Below, piece after piece: positions 1 to 7,998 of a stretch of DNA of 17,931 bases. This DNA is from JASLBX01 sp036374175 (GTDB taxonomy: Bacteria > Actinomycetota > Actinomycetes > Jiangellales > Jiangellaceae). The stretch covers positions 1 through 17,931 of the forward strand of contig DASUUH010000131.1 of the NCBI GenBank assembly GCA_036374175.1. Direction: 5' to 3'. The notes beneath the pieces are model-generated. The model was not told the origin of the DNA. It did not search any database and saw nothing but the letters and a program-made list of their open reading frames with translations. Each line of letters starts with the position of its first letter. Position 1 is the stretch's first letter. Made by a program: the position numbers and the translations under genes.

Positions 1-1862
1 CGGAGCCCGAAGTCGTAGATGTAGGCCAGCGCCTCACCTGCCCGGGCGATCTCGTACGGACGCTCGTCGACGACCTCGACGCCCATCTGGGACAGGATCG
101 GCAGCACGTGCGTCAGTGAAATCGGTGAACCGGTGCGGTAGATCTTGAACCGCCGCTCGTCGGGACCGCCGCCGATGGGGTGGTACAGATTCATCCCCAG
201 GCCGTCTTCGGCCGGCAGCTCTTCAAGCCGCGTCAGGTCCGCCACAGCGGTGCGGGCCGGGAAGTCCTCCTTGTACGCCTCGGGGAACGCGTTCTTGTAG
301 CGCCGGGCCAGCCGGGCGACCGCGTCCTCTCCCAACTGCTCCGCGAGAGTGTCGGTGAACTCGTCGGCCCACGCTCGCGTGGCCGCCACCAGCTGCCTCT
401 CCAGCGCCGGCAGGTCGAGTTGGGGCAGCTTCTGGGACGGACGCATGCGCACGACGAAATGGACCCGGGCCAGCCGGGATTCCCCGATGCGTGCGGTGAA
501 GTCGATGGACTGGCCGTTCGTCACGGTGAGCAAGATGCGCTGGATCCGTTCCCTGACCTCGGTGTTGTACCGGTCGCGGGGCAGGTAGACCAGGAACGAC
601 AAGAACCGGCCGTACTCGTCGGTCCGGACGAACATCCGCAGTTGCCGCCGCTCCTGGAGGTGGACGACAGCCATGGCGATAGTGGCCAACTCGTCGACCG
701 GGGTCTGGAACAGCTCGTCCCGCGGAAAGGTCTCGAGAACCTGTAGCAGGTCCTTGCCCGAATGACTGGTCGCCGCAAGCCCGCTGACCTCGAGGACCTG
801 CCGCGCCTTGCGCCGCAGTACAGGAATGCGCAGCACACTCTCGGTGTAGGCCGCCGAGGTGAACAGGCCGAGGAACCGCCGCTCGCCGATCACCTCACCG
901 GACGCGTCGAACGTCTTGACGCCGACGTAGTCCAGGTACGTGTCGCGGTGCACGGTCGCCTTGGAGTTGGCCTTGGTGAGCACCAGCAGCCGCTTCTCCC
1001 GAGCCTTGGCTCGGACCTCGGGCGGCAGCTTGGCAAACGAGCCGGACAAGTCCTGGTCATCTCGCAGAATCCCAAGCCCGCTGCCGGTGATAACCCGCAG
1101 GACGTCCTCGCCGTCCTGCACCTCCAACTGGTACTCGCGGTAACCGAGGAAGGTGAAGTGGTCGTCGGCGAGCCAGCGCAGCAACTCCTCCGCCTCAGCG
1201 ACCTCCTCGTCTGGGACCGGCAGATTGTTCTTGACCAGTTCGTCGGCGATCTCGTCGGCCCGCTGACGCATGCGCAGCCAGTCCTCGACGGCCTCCCGGA
1301 CGTTCCGCAGCACCGATTGCAGGTCTGCCTCGATGCGGCGCAACTCTTCGGCCGAGGCCTCACGGTCGATTTCAACATGCATCCACGACTCGATGACCGA
1401 ATCGTCGATCTCGGCGACCTTTGAATCGGACACGTCGAGATCGCAGATCTCCAGCAGCCGGCCGGTGACATCGCGGCGCACCACCAGCTGGGGATGGACG
1501 ACCAGATGGATGGAGCGGTCCATTCTGGTCAGCGCCATCGTGACCGAGTCGACCAGGAACGGCATGTCGTCGGTGACGACCTCGACCACGGTGTGACCGG
1601 ACGACCAGCCGTGCTCGTCGACCGTCGGTGTGTACACCCGGACCGACGAGGTGCCCTGCGGGCGTCGGCTGGCGGTCTCGCGGTGCGACGCCGCGGCTCC
1701 GTACACGTCGACCGGGTCGCGATCGACGAGGTCCTCAGGAGCGATGTGACGGTAGTAGCGGCGCAGGAACGCCTCGTCGTCGCTGCGTTGATGACCCCGG
1801 TCGGCGACTCCGGCCGCCTTTGAGATCAGGTCGGTCTTGGCATCGTCAAGCCGGTTGCGCAT
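1..1862 (-). CDS. gdh: NAD-specific glutamate dehydrogenase, large (GdhB-type), N-terminal part
   Basis: Oxidatively deaminates glutamate to 2-oxoglutarate and ammonia with NAD; a cytosolic enzyme of glutamate catabolism. About 620 codons are present, and the gene runs off the left edge. The family is usually near 1,600 residues, so the catalytic dehydrogenase domain lies outside. What is visible is the long N-terminal regulatory region: a segment at residues 91-107 ending in DMPFLVDSV, and HFTFLGYREY at 235-244, both typical of bacterial large GDH (Bac_GDH). The ATG at 1862 is chosen because translation from it gives a family-like start (MRNRLDDAKTDL) and a G-rich stretch lies about 9 nt upstream. 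The codons stay open to the edge. It is divergent from the DUF2505 gene. The family assignment rests on remembered motifs but is strong. Confidence 0.9.
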   Translation of the reverse strand, partial: MRNRLDDAKTDLISKAAGVADRGHQRSDDEAFLRRYYRHIAPEDLVDRDPVDVYGAAASHRETASRRPQGTSSVRVYTPTVDEHGWSSGHTVVEVVTDDMPFLVDSVTMALTRMDRSIHLVVHPQLVVRRDVTGRLLEICDLDVSDSKVAEIDDSVIESWMHVEIDREASAEELRRIEADLQSVLRNVREAVEDWLRMRQRADEIADELVKNNLPVPDEEVAEAEELLRWLADDHFTFLGYREYQLEVQDGEDVLRVITGSGLGILRDDQDLSGSFAKLPPEVRAKAREKRLLVLTKANSKATVHRDTYLDYVGVKTFDASGEVIGERRFLGLFTSAAYTESVLRIPVLRRKARQVLEVSGLAATSHSGKDLLQVLETFPRDELFQTPVDELATIAMAVVHLQERRQLRMFVRTDEYGRFLSFLVYLPRDRYNTEVRERIQRILLTVTNGQSIDFTARIGESRLARVHFVVRMRPSQKLPQLDLPALERQLVAATRAWADEFTDTLAEQLGEDAVARLARRYKNAFPEAYKEDFPARTAVADLTRLEELPAEDGLGMNLYHPIGGGPDERRFKIYRTGSPISLTHVLPILSQMGVEVVDERPYEIARAGEALAYIYDFGL

Positions 1863-2066
1863 GGTCGCTCAACCCCCGTACGAAGGTCACCCGCCGCACG
1901 CCTCGCACACTTGCTGATGGCACGGCACCCGCACCCCGTTGTGCGGATACTCCGACCCTAATGCCTCTCCTTAGTCCGCGGGCAGGGACGCCTGCGAGAG
2001 GATGCTCGCCGCGATACTGGTACTTTTCAGCCGCCACGGCCGCGATCGATCGATGAGGATGGTGGT

Positions 2067-2558
2067 ATGGACCTGCGAACCGAGCTGCATTTTGACGCCG
2101 ATCCCGCCACGGTGTTCGCGATGCTGACGGACGAGGACTACATCGGACGCAAGGCCCGCGCGGCCAACGCGATCCGGCACGAGGTGTCCGTGACCCGCAA
2201 CGGAGATCAGGTGACGATTCGGCTCCTGCGGGTCATGCCACCGGATGTACCCGATTTCGTCCGGCGCTTCGTCGGAGACACAATCGACCTGCATCAGACC
2301 GACGTGTGGGGGCCGGCAGCACCTGACGGCTCGCGGAACGGAACGATCGCGATCGATATGGCCGGCGCACCGGTGACACTGCGCGGCACGCTGCGGCTCG
2401 AGCCCGACGGCCGCGGCAGCGTCACAACTGTCGAGGGGAAGATAAAGGCTTCGGTGCCGTTCGTCGGCGGCAAGATCGAGCAGGCCGTCCACGGCGGGCT
2501 GGTCGAGGCCGCCAAGCGCGAAGAGCAGGTCGGCCAAACCTGGCTCAGCGCCCGCTGA
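2067..2558 (+). CDS. DUF2505 family protein (SRPBCC/START-like fold)
   Basis: A 163-aa cytosolic protein of a conserved actinobacterial family with no established function. The N-terminus (MDLRTELHFDADPATVFAML) has the shape of SRPBCC/START-like ligand-binding proteins: a first beta strand, then a 'DADPATVFAMLTDEDYIGRK' helix. A later segment (KIKASVPFVGGKIEQAVHGG, about residues 129-148) matches the C-terminal helix region of the same fold. No membrane segment or signal peptide is seen. The start is supported by a GAGGA-type ribosome site about 8 nt upstream. It stands alone on the plus strand, divergent from the glutamate dehydrogenase and convergent with the 197-aa gene. The family call is from pattern recognition; binding of a hydrophobic ligand is inferred from the fold only. 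Confidence 0.8.
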   Translation: MDLRTELHFDADPATVFAMLTDEDYIGRKARAANAIRHEVSVTRNGDQVTIRLLRVMPPDVPDFVRRFVGDTIDLHQTDVWGPAAPDGSRNGTIAIDMAGAPVTLRGTLRLEPDGRGSVTTVEGKIKASVPFVGGKIEQAVHGGLVEAAKREEQVGQTWLSAR

Positions 2559-2623
2559 GGGCCCGCGTCCATCTTCCGTCAGTGGGCCGCCCACCAGGCT
2601 CGTCTGTGCCGTGCCACCCGCGT

Positions 2624-2669
2624 GCGCCTGGTACGGCAGGGATCTGCCTGCTGAACGTGATCAACCGGC
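2624..2669 (+). repeat. Dispersed intergenic repeat, copy A
   Basis: This 46-bp stretch matches the reverse complement of 6504-6549 at 39 of 46 positions without gaps: 15 identical bases (2624-2638), a diverged 17-base middle, then 14 identical bases (2656-2669). Both copies are intergenic; this one lies between the converging ends of the DUF2505 gene and the 197-aa gene. A hairpin partly overlaps it: 2607-2615 pairs with 2630-2638 (9 bp with one G-U pair, 14-nt loop). It may belong to a REP-like family or act as part of the terminator of the two genes. Confidence 0.65.
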
Positions 2670-2686
2670 CGGGTCAGCGGGAGGGG

Positions 2687-3280
2687 TTAACGGCCGGGGA
2701 GGCCGCCGTCCAGGGCCCGGAGCGAAACGCCGCGCTCTCCCGTGGTCGGCCGGGCCGGCGCGGGGCGAGCGGTTGCGGCGGCCGGCTCGGGACGCGCGGA
2801 CCGGCGCTCGGCCTCGGCGGCGCGTTCGCGTTCGATCAGCGCGTCGAGCATCTCCGACGGGCCGGTGACCGCGAGCGCAAGAGCTCGGCCGAGATCATCG
2901 CGGTCGATCGGCTCCTCAGCGGTACGCCGCAGCCGGTCCGACAGGTCGATGAGTTTGTCCGCCGACCCCAGCGTGGCCCGCGACGCGACCAGGTGGCGTC
3001 GCGAGAGTGGCCGCCCCGCGATCTCCATGGCCAGCGCCTCCGCGGTGTCGCTCCAGTCGGCCGCGGGCGCCTGCTCGCCGATGAGGCCGGAAACCCCGGC
3101 GATCACCCGGTCCGAGGCCGAAATGAGTCGATCTGCGGTGTCACTGTCGCTATCGAACGCCGCGAGACGCAACGCGACAGCGGTGACCAGCCCGCTGTCG
3201 GCGGCGCTCCGGCGCGGCTGCGAGAGCAACCTTACGGCGCGCAGAACAAGTGGGCGGGTCGGCAGCCGGTCCTCCATCAC
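2687..3280 (-). CDS. Unrecognised helical protein downstream of pruA
   Basis: A 197-aa protein I do not recognise. Residues 1 to about 155 are predicted to be almost entirely helical, rich in Ala, Leu, Arg and Asp (for example GLVTAVALRLAAFDSDSDTA and DRDDLGRALALAVTGPSEML). About 40 low-complexity residues follow, rich in Ala, Pro and Arg (RPEPAAATARPAPARPTT). There is no signal peptide or convincing membrane segment. The GTG at 3280 is preferred over the ATG at 3277 because a GAGGGG site lies 8 nt upstream of it. It starts 39 bp after the pruA stop on the same strand, so co-transcription with pruA is likely. The reading frame is supported by good codon usage and by operon-like spacing; the product could still be a lineage-specific protein. 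Confidence 0.65.
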   Translation of the reverse strand: MMEDRLPTRPLVLRAVRLLSQPRRSAADSGLVTAVALRLAAFDSDSDTADRLISASDRVIAGVSGLIGEQAPAADWSDTAEALAMEIAGRPLSRRHLVASRATLGSADKLIDLSDRLRRTAEEPIDRDDLGRALALAVTGPSEMLDALIERERAAEAERRSARPEPAAATARPAPARPTTGERGVSLRALDGGLPGR

Positions 3281-3319
3281 GATGGAATCCCCTCGTCTTC
3301 AACCAGTACCTCGGGCCGG

Positions 3320-4948
3320 TTAGCCCATATGAGGATACGCATGTGCACGTGGTGGGTCGAAAGTCTCCTTGATGGACCGGGTGCTCGTCCACCGGAGCAG
3401 GTTCTGTGCGGCCCCAGCTTTGTCGTTGGTGCCGCTTGCGCGAGCGCCGCCGAACGGCTGCTGCCCCACCACAGCACCGGTCGGCTTGTCGTTGACGTAG
3501 AAGTTGCCGGCCGCGAACCGCAGCGCCTCGGTGGCGTGCGCGATCGCCGCGCGGTCCTGGGCGACGATGGCGCCGGTCAGGCCCTGCGGGGCCACTGACT
3601 CCATCTGGGAGAGCATCTGGTCGTAGTCGCCGTCGTCGTACACGTACACCGAAAGGATCGGGCCGAAGTACTCGGTGGTGAAGATCTCGTCGTCCGGATC
3701 GGTGCATTCCAGAATCGTGGGTTTGACGAAGTAACCGTCCGAGTCGTCGGCCGTACCACCGGCGAGCACCGTGATGCCGTCGTGGTCCCGAGCACGGTCC
3801 AGCGCCGCCTTGTGCTTGGCGAACGCACGGTCGTCGATGACCGCGCCGATGAAGTTGGAAAGATCAGTGACATCGCCCATCGGCAGCGACTCGGTCAACG
3901 AGACGAAATCGTCCCGCATCCGGTCCCAGAGGCTACGCGGCAGGTACGCCCGCGACGCGGCCGAGCACTTCTGCCCCTGGTACTCGTAGGCTCCCCGAAC
4001 GAGCGCGGTGGTCAGGACCTCCAGGTCGGCGCTCGGGTGCGCGACGACGAAGTCCTTGCCGCCGGTCTCGCCCACGATTCGCGGGAAGTTGCGGTACGAC
4101 TCGATGTTGTTGCCGAGCGTCTTCCACAGCAGGTAGAACGTCGGCGCCGAACCGGTGAAGTGCAGCCCCGCCAGGTCCGGGTGGTTGAGGGCCACGTCCG
4201 ACACCGCGAGCCCGTCACCGGTGAGCATGTTGATCACACCCGGTGGCAGGCCGGCGGCCTCGAGCAGGCGCATGGTGAAGTGCGCGGACAGCTGCTGGGT
4301 GGGGCTCGGCTTCCAGATCACCGTGTTACCCATCAGGGCCGGCGCGGTCGGCAAGTTGCCGCCGATGGAGGTGAAGTTGAACGGGGTGATCGCGTAGACG
4401 AAACCCTCGAGTGGGCGGTGGTCGATCCGGTTCCAGACGCCCTTGCTGTGCGCGACCGGCTGGTCGGCCAGGATCTGCCGGGCGAAATGAACGTTGAACC
4501 GCCAGAAGTCGATCATCTCGCAGGCCGCGTCGATCTCTGCCTGCACGATCGTTTTGGACTGCCCGAGCATGGTCGCCGCGTTAACTGTCTGCCGCCACGG
4601 TCCGGACAGCAACTCGGCCGCCTTCAGGAAGATCGCCGCCCGGTCGTCGAACGAAAGCGCCCGCCACGCCGACGCGGCCTCGGTCGCCGCCGCGATAGCC
4701 GCCCGGGCGTCGTCCTGGGTGGCGTTGCCCATGGTGCCCAGCACGCGCGAGGTCTTATGCGGCTGGACGACGTTGATCTCGTTGCCGCCGCCGAGTTTCT
4801 GGTCGCCGCCGATGGTGCAGGTCAGCTCTTGCTGCTGGCCGGCGAGTTCGGCGAGCTTGGCCTCGACCTCAGCCCGCTCCGGGTTCCCCGGCGCATAGGT
4901 GAGGACTGGCTCATTCACCGGGAACGGAACGTTAGTTACGGCGTCCAT
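3320..4948 (-). CDS. pruA: 1-pyrroline-5-carboxylate dehydrogenase (L-glutamate gamma-semialdehyde dehydrogenase)
   Basis: Oxidises glutamate gamma-semialdehyde (from P5C) to glutamate with NAD; the second step of proline catabolism, in the cytosol. The 542-aa length is normal for the stand-alone P5CDH group. Aldehyde-dehydrogenase landmarks are in order: TPFNFTSIGGN (188-198) with the conserved Asn191, the cofactor-binding WKPSP (212-216), FTGS (264-267), the general base Glu294 in VGETGGKDF, and the nucleophile Cys328 in GQKCSAASRAY. The C-terminal part has FGPILSVYVY and PFGGARASGTNDK, typical of PruA. The ATG at 4948 follows an AGGAG site 9 nt upstream. The 66-bp gap before it holds a 6-bp-arm inverted repeat (4976-4981 with 4993-4998). 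There is no proline dehydrogenase (putA) next to it; the neighbour downstream is an unknown gene. Confidence 0.96.
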   Translation of the reverse strand: MDAVTNVPFPVNEPVLTYAPGNPERAEVEAKLAELAGQQQELTCTIGGDQKLGGGNEINVVQPHKTSRVLGTMGNATQDDARAAIAAATEAASAWRALSFDDRAAIFLKAAELLSGPWRQTVNAATMLGQSKTIVQAEIDAACEMIDFWRFNVHFARQILADQPVAHSKGVWNRIDHRPLEGFVYAITPFNFTSIGGNLPTAPALMGNTVIWKPSPTQQLSAHFTMRLLEAAGLPPGVINMLTGDGLAVSDVALNHPDLAGLHFTGSAPTFYLLWKTLGNNIESYRNFPRIVGETGGKDFVVAHPSADLEVLTTALVRGAYEYQGQKCSAASRAYLPRSLWDRMRDDFVSLTESLPMGDVTDLSNFIGAVIDDRAFAKHKAALDRARDHDGITVLAGGTADDSDGYFVKPTILECTDPDDEIFTTEYFGPILSVYVYDDGDYDQMLSQMESVAPQGLTGAIVAQDRAAIAHATEALRFAAGNFYVNDKPTGAVVGQQPFGGARASGTNDKAGAAQNLLRWTSTRSIKETFDPPRAHAYPHMG

Positions 4949-5014
4949 GGGTGAGTACTCCTGGGTTCAGTTGTGGATGGGTTCGCGGTAGTCCCATCGT
5001 GGCACGCTCGCATG

Positions 5015-5497
5015 TTACGGCCCAGCGAGCAGATCCGGAATCTCCTGGGTTGCGTACCAGGACAGCTCGACGGCTTCGGCCTCGTCCAGCGACGACTGCA
5101 CGTGGAGACCACCGGCGTCGGCCGCACCGATCGCTGCCACGGCCGCCCGGACTACCGGCTCTTCAGCGGTGTCGGCGTGCACGGCCGCTACCCGCTGAAG
5201 CGGCAAGGGGGTCGCCAACCGGACGGCGGCCGGACCCACCCCGGCGTCCGGCACGGCCCGCTCGGCGTCGGCGGCCACCACGATCCGCCGCGCCGGCGCG
5301 TCCGGATCTGCGGTGAGCAGACGGAGGCTCTCGTGAGCCGCGTGGATCAGGGCAACGTACTCGAGCTCTTCGGCGTCACCGGCCGCGTACCACTCGCGAA
5401 GCGCCGGCGTAACGGCGAAACCGAGTGGTGCGTCGATCACCCGGGCAGCGTGCCACCGGACAAGCAGCGGCAGCGTCGCCGGCACGAAGACCCGCAT
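5015..5497 (-). CDS. DUF6912-like conserved actinobacterial protein
   Basis: A 160-aa protein starting MRVFVPATLPLLVRW and ending in a segment with ELSWYATQEIPDLL. Both ends fit a conserved actinobacterial family of unknown function that I associate with DUF6912. It has no membrane segment or signal peptide. The middle is Ala- and Val-rich (RRIVVAADAERAVPDAG). It starts 9 bp after the stop of the patatin-like gene on the same strand, so the two are probably translated from one message, and it ends 66 bp before pruA. No enzymatic motif is visible, so no function is proposed. The gene is well supported; the family name is less sure. Confidence 0.78.
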   Translation of the reverse strand: MRVFVPATLPLLVRWHAARVIDAPLGFAVTPALREWYAAGDAEELEYVALIHAAHESLRLLTADPDAPARRIVVAADAERAVPDAGVGPAAVRLATPLPLQRVAAVHADTAEEPVVRAAVAAIGAADAGGLHVQSSLDEAEAVELSWYATQEIPDLLAGP

Positions 5498-5506
5498 TCC
5501 GCGGGC

Positions 5507-6472
5507 CTATCCGGCGTCGGCGAGCGGTTCGCGTGCGGCACGCCGCAGCGTCCGCTCCGTCGTCCAGCTTGCGGTGTCGAGGACCAGCAGCCGGCGCGAA
5601 CCGTCCATAACGTTGGCGCCGAAGGCCCGCAGATCGTCCGGCGTCGGGCCCAGCACGGTCACCTGCGTGCCCTCGCTCCTGAGCTTGTTGGCCTCATGCA
5701 TGCAGCGCCGGGTTGTCCGAGTGCGCCACTGGCGTTCCAGCTTGCCCAGCAGCGACGGCGGGTGGTCCAGTTGCGGCGACACCATCGGTGCCACCACGTA
5801 CACCTCGTCCAGCCCGAGCCCGGACAACACGTCGACGGACGTTGCCGAGCACGCGCCGCCGTCGACGAACCGGTGCCCATCGATCACCACTGGTGAGAAC
5901 CAACCAGGGATCGAACATGACGCGGTGACGGCGTCAGCCAACTCAGCCGTGGGTTCGCCGGGGCGCCCGAACGCCACCCGACGCCCGGTCTCGTAGTCCA
6001 TCGCCATGATCCACACGCCTGGATGCGGCGACCAGCCGCCGTTCGGCGTCACCGCTTTGACCAGCAGGCGGACATTGTCGAGGGACCCGCGCCCCTCGGG
6101 CAGGAACGCCGACAGCACCGCGGTCGGCGGCAGCCGGCGGAGCCGGCGTACGTTGCGAGCGACCAGCAGCGGGGATCCGACACCCAGCTTGGGCCGGGGC
6201 GGCCGGTGACCGCCGGTGGAGGTTTCGTGGTCCCAAGTCATGGCCGCGAGCGGGCCATCGGTGAGCGTGCCCCAATGGTGCTCACGGAGTTGGTGCGGCG
6301 ACAACCCGGAGCCCAGCAGCGCGGCCAGTACAGACCCGGCGGATGTGCCGACGATGTAGTCGAATTCGCGGACGTCGGAGCCGATGTGCTGTTCGAGCGC
6401 ACAGAGCGCGCCAATAGACCAGGCGGCGCCGAGTACACCACCACCGCCGAGGACCAGGCCACGTTGCCTCAT
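5507..6472 (-). CDS. Patatin-like phospholipase / serine acyl hydrolase
   Basis: A 321-aa hydrolase of the patatin family, which cleaves acyl esters of phospholipids or neutral lipids with a Ser-Asp dyad. All three signatures are present: the glycine-rich oxyanion loop GGGGVLGAAW (9-18), the nucleophile elbow GTSAGS with Ser44, and the catalytic Asp204 in VDGGA. The first strand carries the oxyanion loop (RGLVLGGGG), as in RssA-type bacterial members; no signal peptide is seen, so it is probably cytosolic or peripherally membrane bound. It lies 127 bp after the WS/DGAT gene on the same strand, with a repeat-rich gap between them, and is followed closely by the DUF6912-like gene. The physiological substrate is unknown; the neighbour makes triacylglycerol or phospholipid turnover a reasonable guess. 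Confidence 0.92.
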   Translation of the reverse strand: MRQRGLVLGGGGVLGAAWSIGALCALEQHIGSDVREFDYIVGTSAGSVLAALLGSGLSPHQLREHHWGTLTDGPLAAMTWDHETSTGGHRPPRPKLGVGSPLLVARNVRRLRRLPPTAVLSAFLPEGRGSLDNVRLLVKAVTPNGGWSPHPGVWIMAMDYETGRRVAFGRPGEPTAELADAVTASCSIPGWFSPVVIDGHRFVDGGACSATSVDVLSGLGLDEVYVVAPMVSPQLDHPPSLLGKLERQWRTRTTRRCMHEANKLRSEGTQVTVLGPTPDDLRAFGANVMDGSRRLLVLDTASWTTERTLRRAAREPLADAG

Positions 6473-6503
6473 GCCCTAAGTGTGCCTGAACCTCCCCCTC
6501 GTT

Positions 6504-6549
6504 GCCGGTTGATCACGTCCAGCATGCCTGTGCGTGCCGTACCAGGCGC
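6504..6549 (-). repeat. Dispersed intergenic repeat, copy B (inverted relative to copy A)
   Basis: Read on the minus strand, this matches 2624-2669 at 39 of 46 bases with identical spacing between two conserved blocks (6535-6549 and 6504-6517). It lies in the 127-bp gap between the WS/DGAT stop and the patatin start. Next to it, at 6553-6562 and 6573-6582, the decamer CGCCTAGTGG occurs twice with a 20-bp period. The segments 6564-6571 and 6578-6585 can pair (8 bp, one G-U on the plus strand). This may give weak termination after the acyltransferase gene, but no U-tract follows. Confidence 0.6.
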
Positions 6550-6599
6550 GTGCGCCTAGTGGAGCACCGCTACGCCTAGTGGTGCCGCCGAAAGTGGGC

Positions 6600-7994
6600 T
6601 TACCGGGAGATCAGCTCGTCCAGCGCGTCGCTGATGCACTGGGCCAGTACTGGCAGATCGGGCATCGCGTCCCGGTCGGCGTACAAGCCGAAATGGACGG
6701 CGCCGTCGTAGGACGTGACCCCGACTGCGACCGCCTGGCCGGCGGTCAGCGGAACCACCGGGTAGGACGCCGCCAGCCGTGCACCCGCGGCGTACAGCGG
6801 CACCTGAGGGCCGGGCACGTTCGTGACGATCAAGTTGAATAGCCGCCGCGACAGTCCCGAGGCGACCCGGGCGCCCAGCGCGTGCAGCGTCGCCGGCGCG
6901 AATCCGGCTAGTTCAACCAGCGCACCTGCGGAGACGGCCCGCCCGGTGTCCGCGTGGGCCCGCATCGCGTACGAGATCCGCTGTAGTCGCATGATCGGAT
7001 TGGGTTCGCCAATCGGCAGGTCGACAAGATACGACGCCACCTGGTTGCCGACCGTGGCGACATCACTTCCCGTCGGCGGCCCCTGCACGCTCACCGGCAC
7101 GAGTGCGCGCAACGAGGACTCAGCGGCGACGGGTTCTCCCCGGGTCATCAGCCAAACGCGCAACGCGCCGGCAAGGGTCGCGAGGACCACATCGTTGACC
7201 GTCCCACCGTGCGCTGACCGAATGCGCCGGAAGCTTTCCAGCGGCGCATCGACGGTCTCGAATCGGCGCTGCGACCCGATGGGGACGTTGAGCGGGCCGG
7301 GCGGTGCCGGACGTACGGCCGCCCGCGCCGCTGTGGCCAGGCCGCCTACATCACCGATGACTCGCTGGGCGGCGTGCTCGATGCCGGCCAGCCCGGAGCG
7401 GACCTGATCAACCACGGTGTTCGGGTGCCGGATCGCCTCGGCGACCGCGCCGGCGACAAGATCCAGCCGGCCGGGACCAGGCTCGGGCCGCCACGGCTCG
7501 GGACTGGTCATTCGCGGTTCGGGCGCATCGTCCAAGATCACCTGGCCGATGTCCATTGCCGTGATGCCGTCCACGATCGCGTGATGGGTCTTGGAGACGA
7601 CTGCGAACCGGCCGCCGGCGAGGCCCTCCACCAGGTACATCTCCCAGAGCGGGCGGTCCCGGTCCAGCGGCCGGCTCAAGACCCGGGCCACGAGCTCACG
7701 CAACTGCGCGTCGGTACCGGGCCGGGGCAATGCGGACCGGCGCACGTGGTAGGTCAGGTCGAAGTCGGCGTCGTCGACCCAGACCGGCCGTGCAAGCCGC
7801 CCCAGCACGTGCCGCACCTTCTGCCGGAACCGCGGGACAAACGCAATGCGGTCCTCGACCAGACCCACCAGTGCGTCGTAGTCGAAACCGGCCGCCGGCT
7901 CATCGAAGATCGCCACGTTGCCGGCATGCATCGGCGTCTCGGGCGATTCGAGGTAGAGGATGGACGCGTCAAGAGGGCTCAGCCGGTCGGCCAT
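6600..7994 (-). CDS. Wax ester synthase / diacylglycerol acyltransferase (WS/DGAT family)
   Basis: A 464-aa bifunctional-type acyltransferase that transfers an acyl group from acyl-CoA to diacylglycerol or a fatty alcohol, making storage triacylglycerol or wax ester at the inner face of the membrane. The catalytic HHxxxDG motif is intact as HHAIVDG (137-143; His138 is the presumed base). RPLWEMYLVEGL (114-125) and the NDVVLATLAGALR segment of the C-terminal DUF1298-type domain are also typical. The N-terminal LSPLDASILYLESPETPMH is a family hallmark, which supports the ATG at 7994. That start is 4 bp after the stop of the CpaE-like gene, and no strong ribosome site is visible, so translational coupling is likely. 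Substrate preference cannot be read from the sequence. Confidence 0.95.
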   Translation of the reverse strand: MADRLSPLDASILYLESPETPMHAGNVAIFDEPAAGFDYDALVGLVEDRIAFVPRFRQKVRHVLGRLARPVWVDDADFDLTYHVRRSALPRPGTDAQLRELVARVLSRPLDRDRPLWEMYLVEGLAGGRFAVVSKTHHAIVDGITAMDIGQVILDDAPEPRMTSPEPWRPEPGPGRLDLVAGAVAEAIRHPNTVVDQVRSGLAGIEHAAQRVIGDVGGLATAARAAVRPAPPGPLNVPIGSQRRFETVDAPLESFRRIRSAHGGTVNDVVLATLAGALRVWLMTRGEPVAAESSLRALVPVSVQGPPTGSDVATVGNQVASYLVDLPIGEPNPIMRLQRISYAMRAHADTGRAVSAGALVELAGFAPATLHALGARVASGLSRRLFNLIVTNVPGPQVPLYAAGARLAASYPVVPLTAGQAVAVGVTSYDGAVHFGLYADRDAMPDLPVLAQCISDALDELISR

Positions 7995-7998
7995 ACCG

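Noticed and set aside
3782..4954. A 390-codon plus-strand frame opposite pruA, and similar long frames at 2582-3598 and 4973-5896
   Set aside because: All are antisense shadows of well-supported minus-strand genes, with Arg- and Gly-rich composition and no recognisable domain.
4976..4998. 6-bp-arm inverted repeat before pruA as a riboswitch or terminator
   Set aside because: The arms are short, no U-tract follows, and it matches no riboswitch class I know. It is noted only as possible leader structure.
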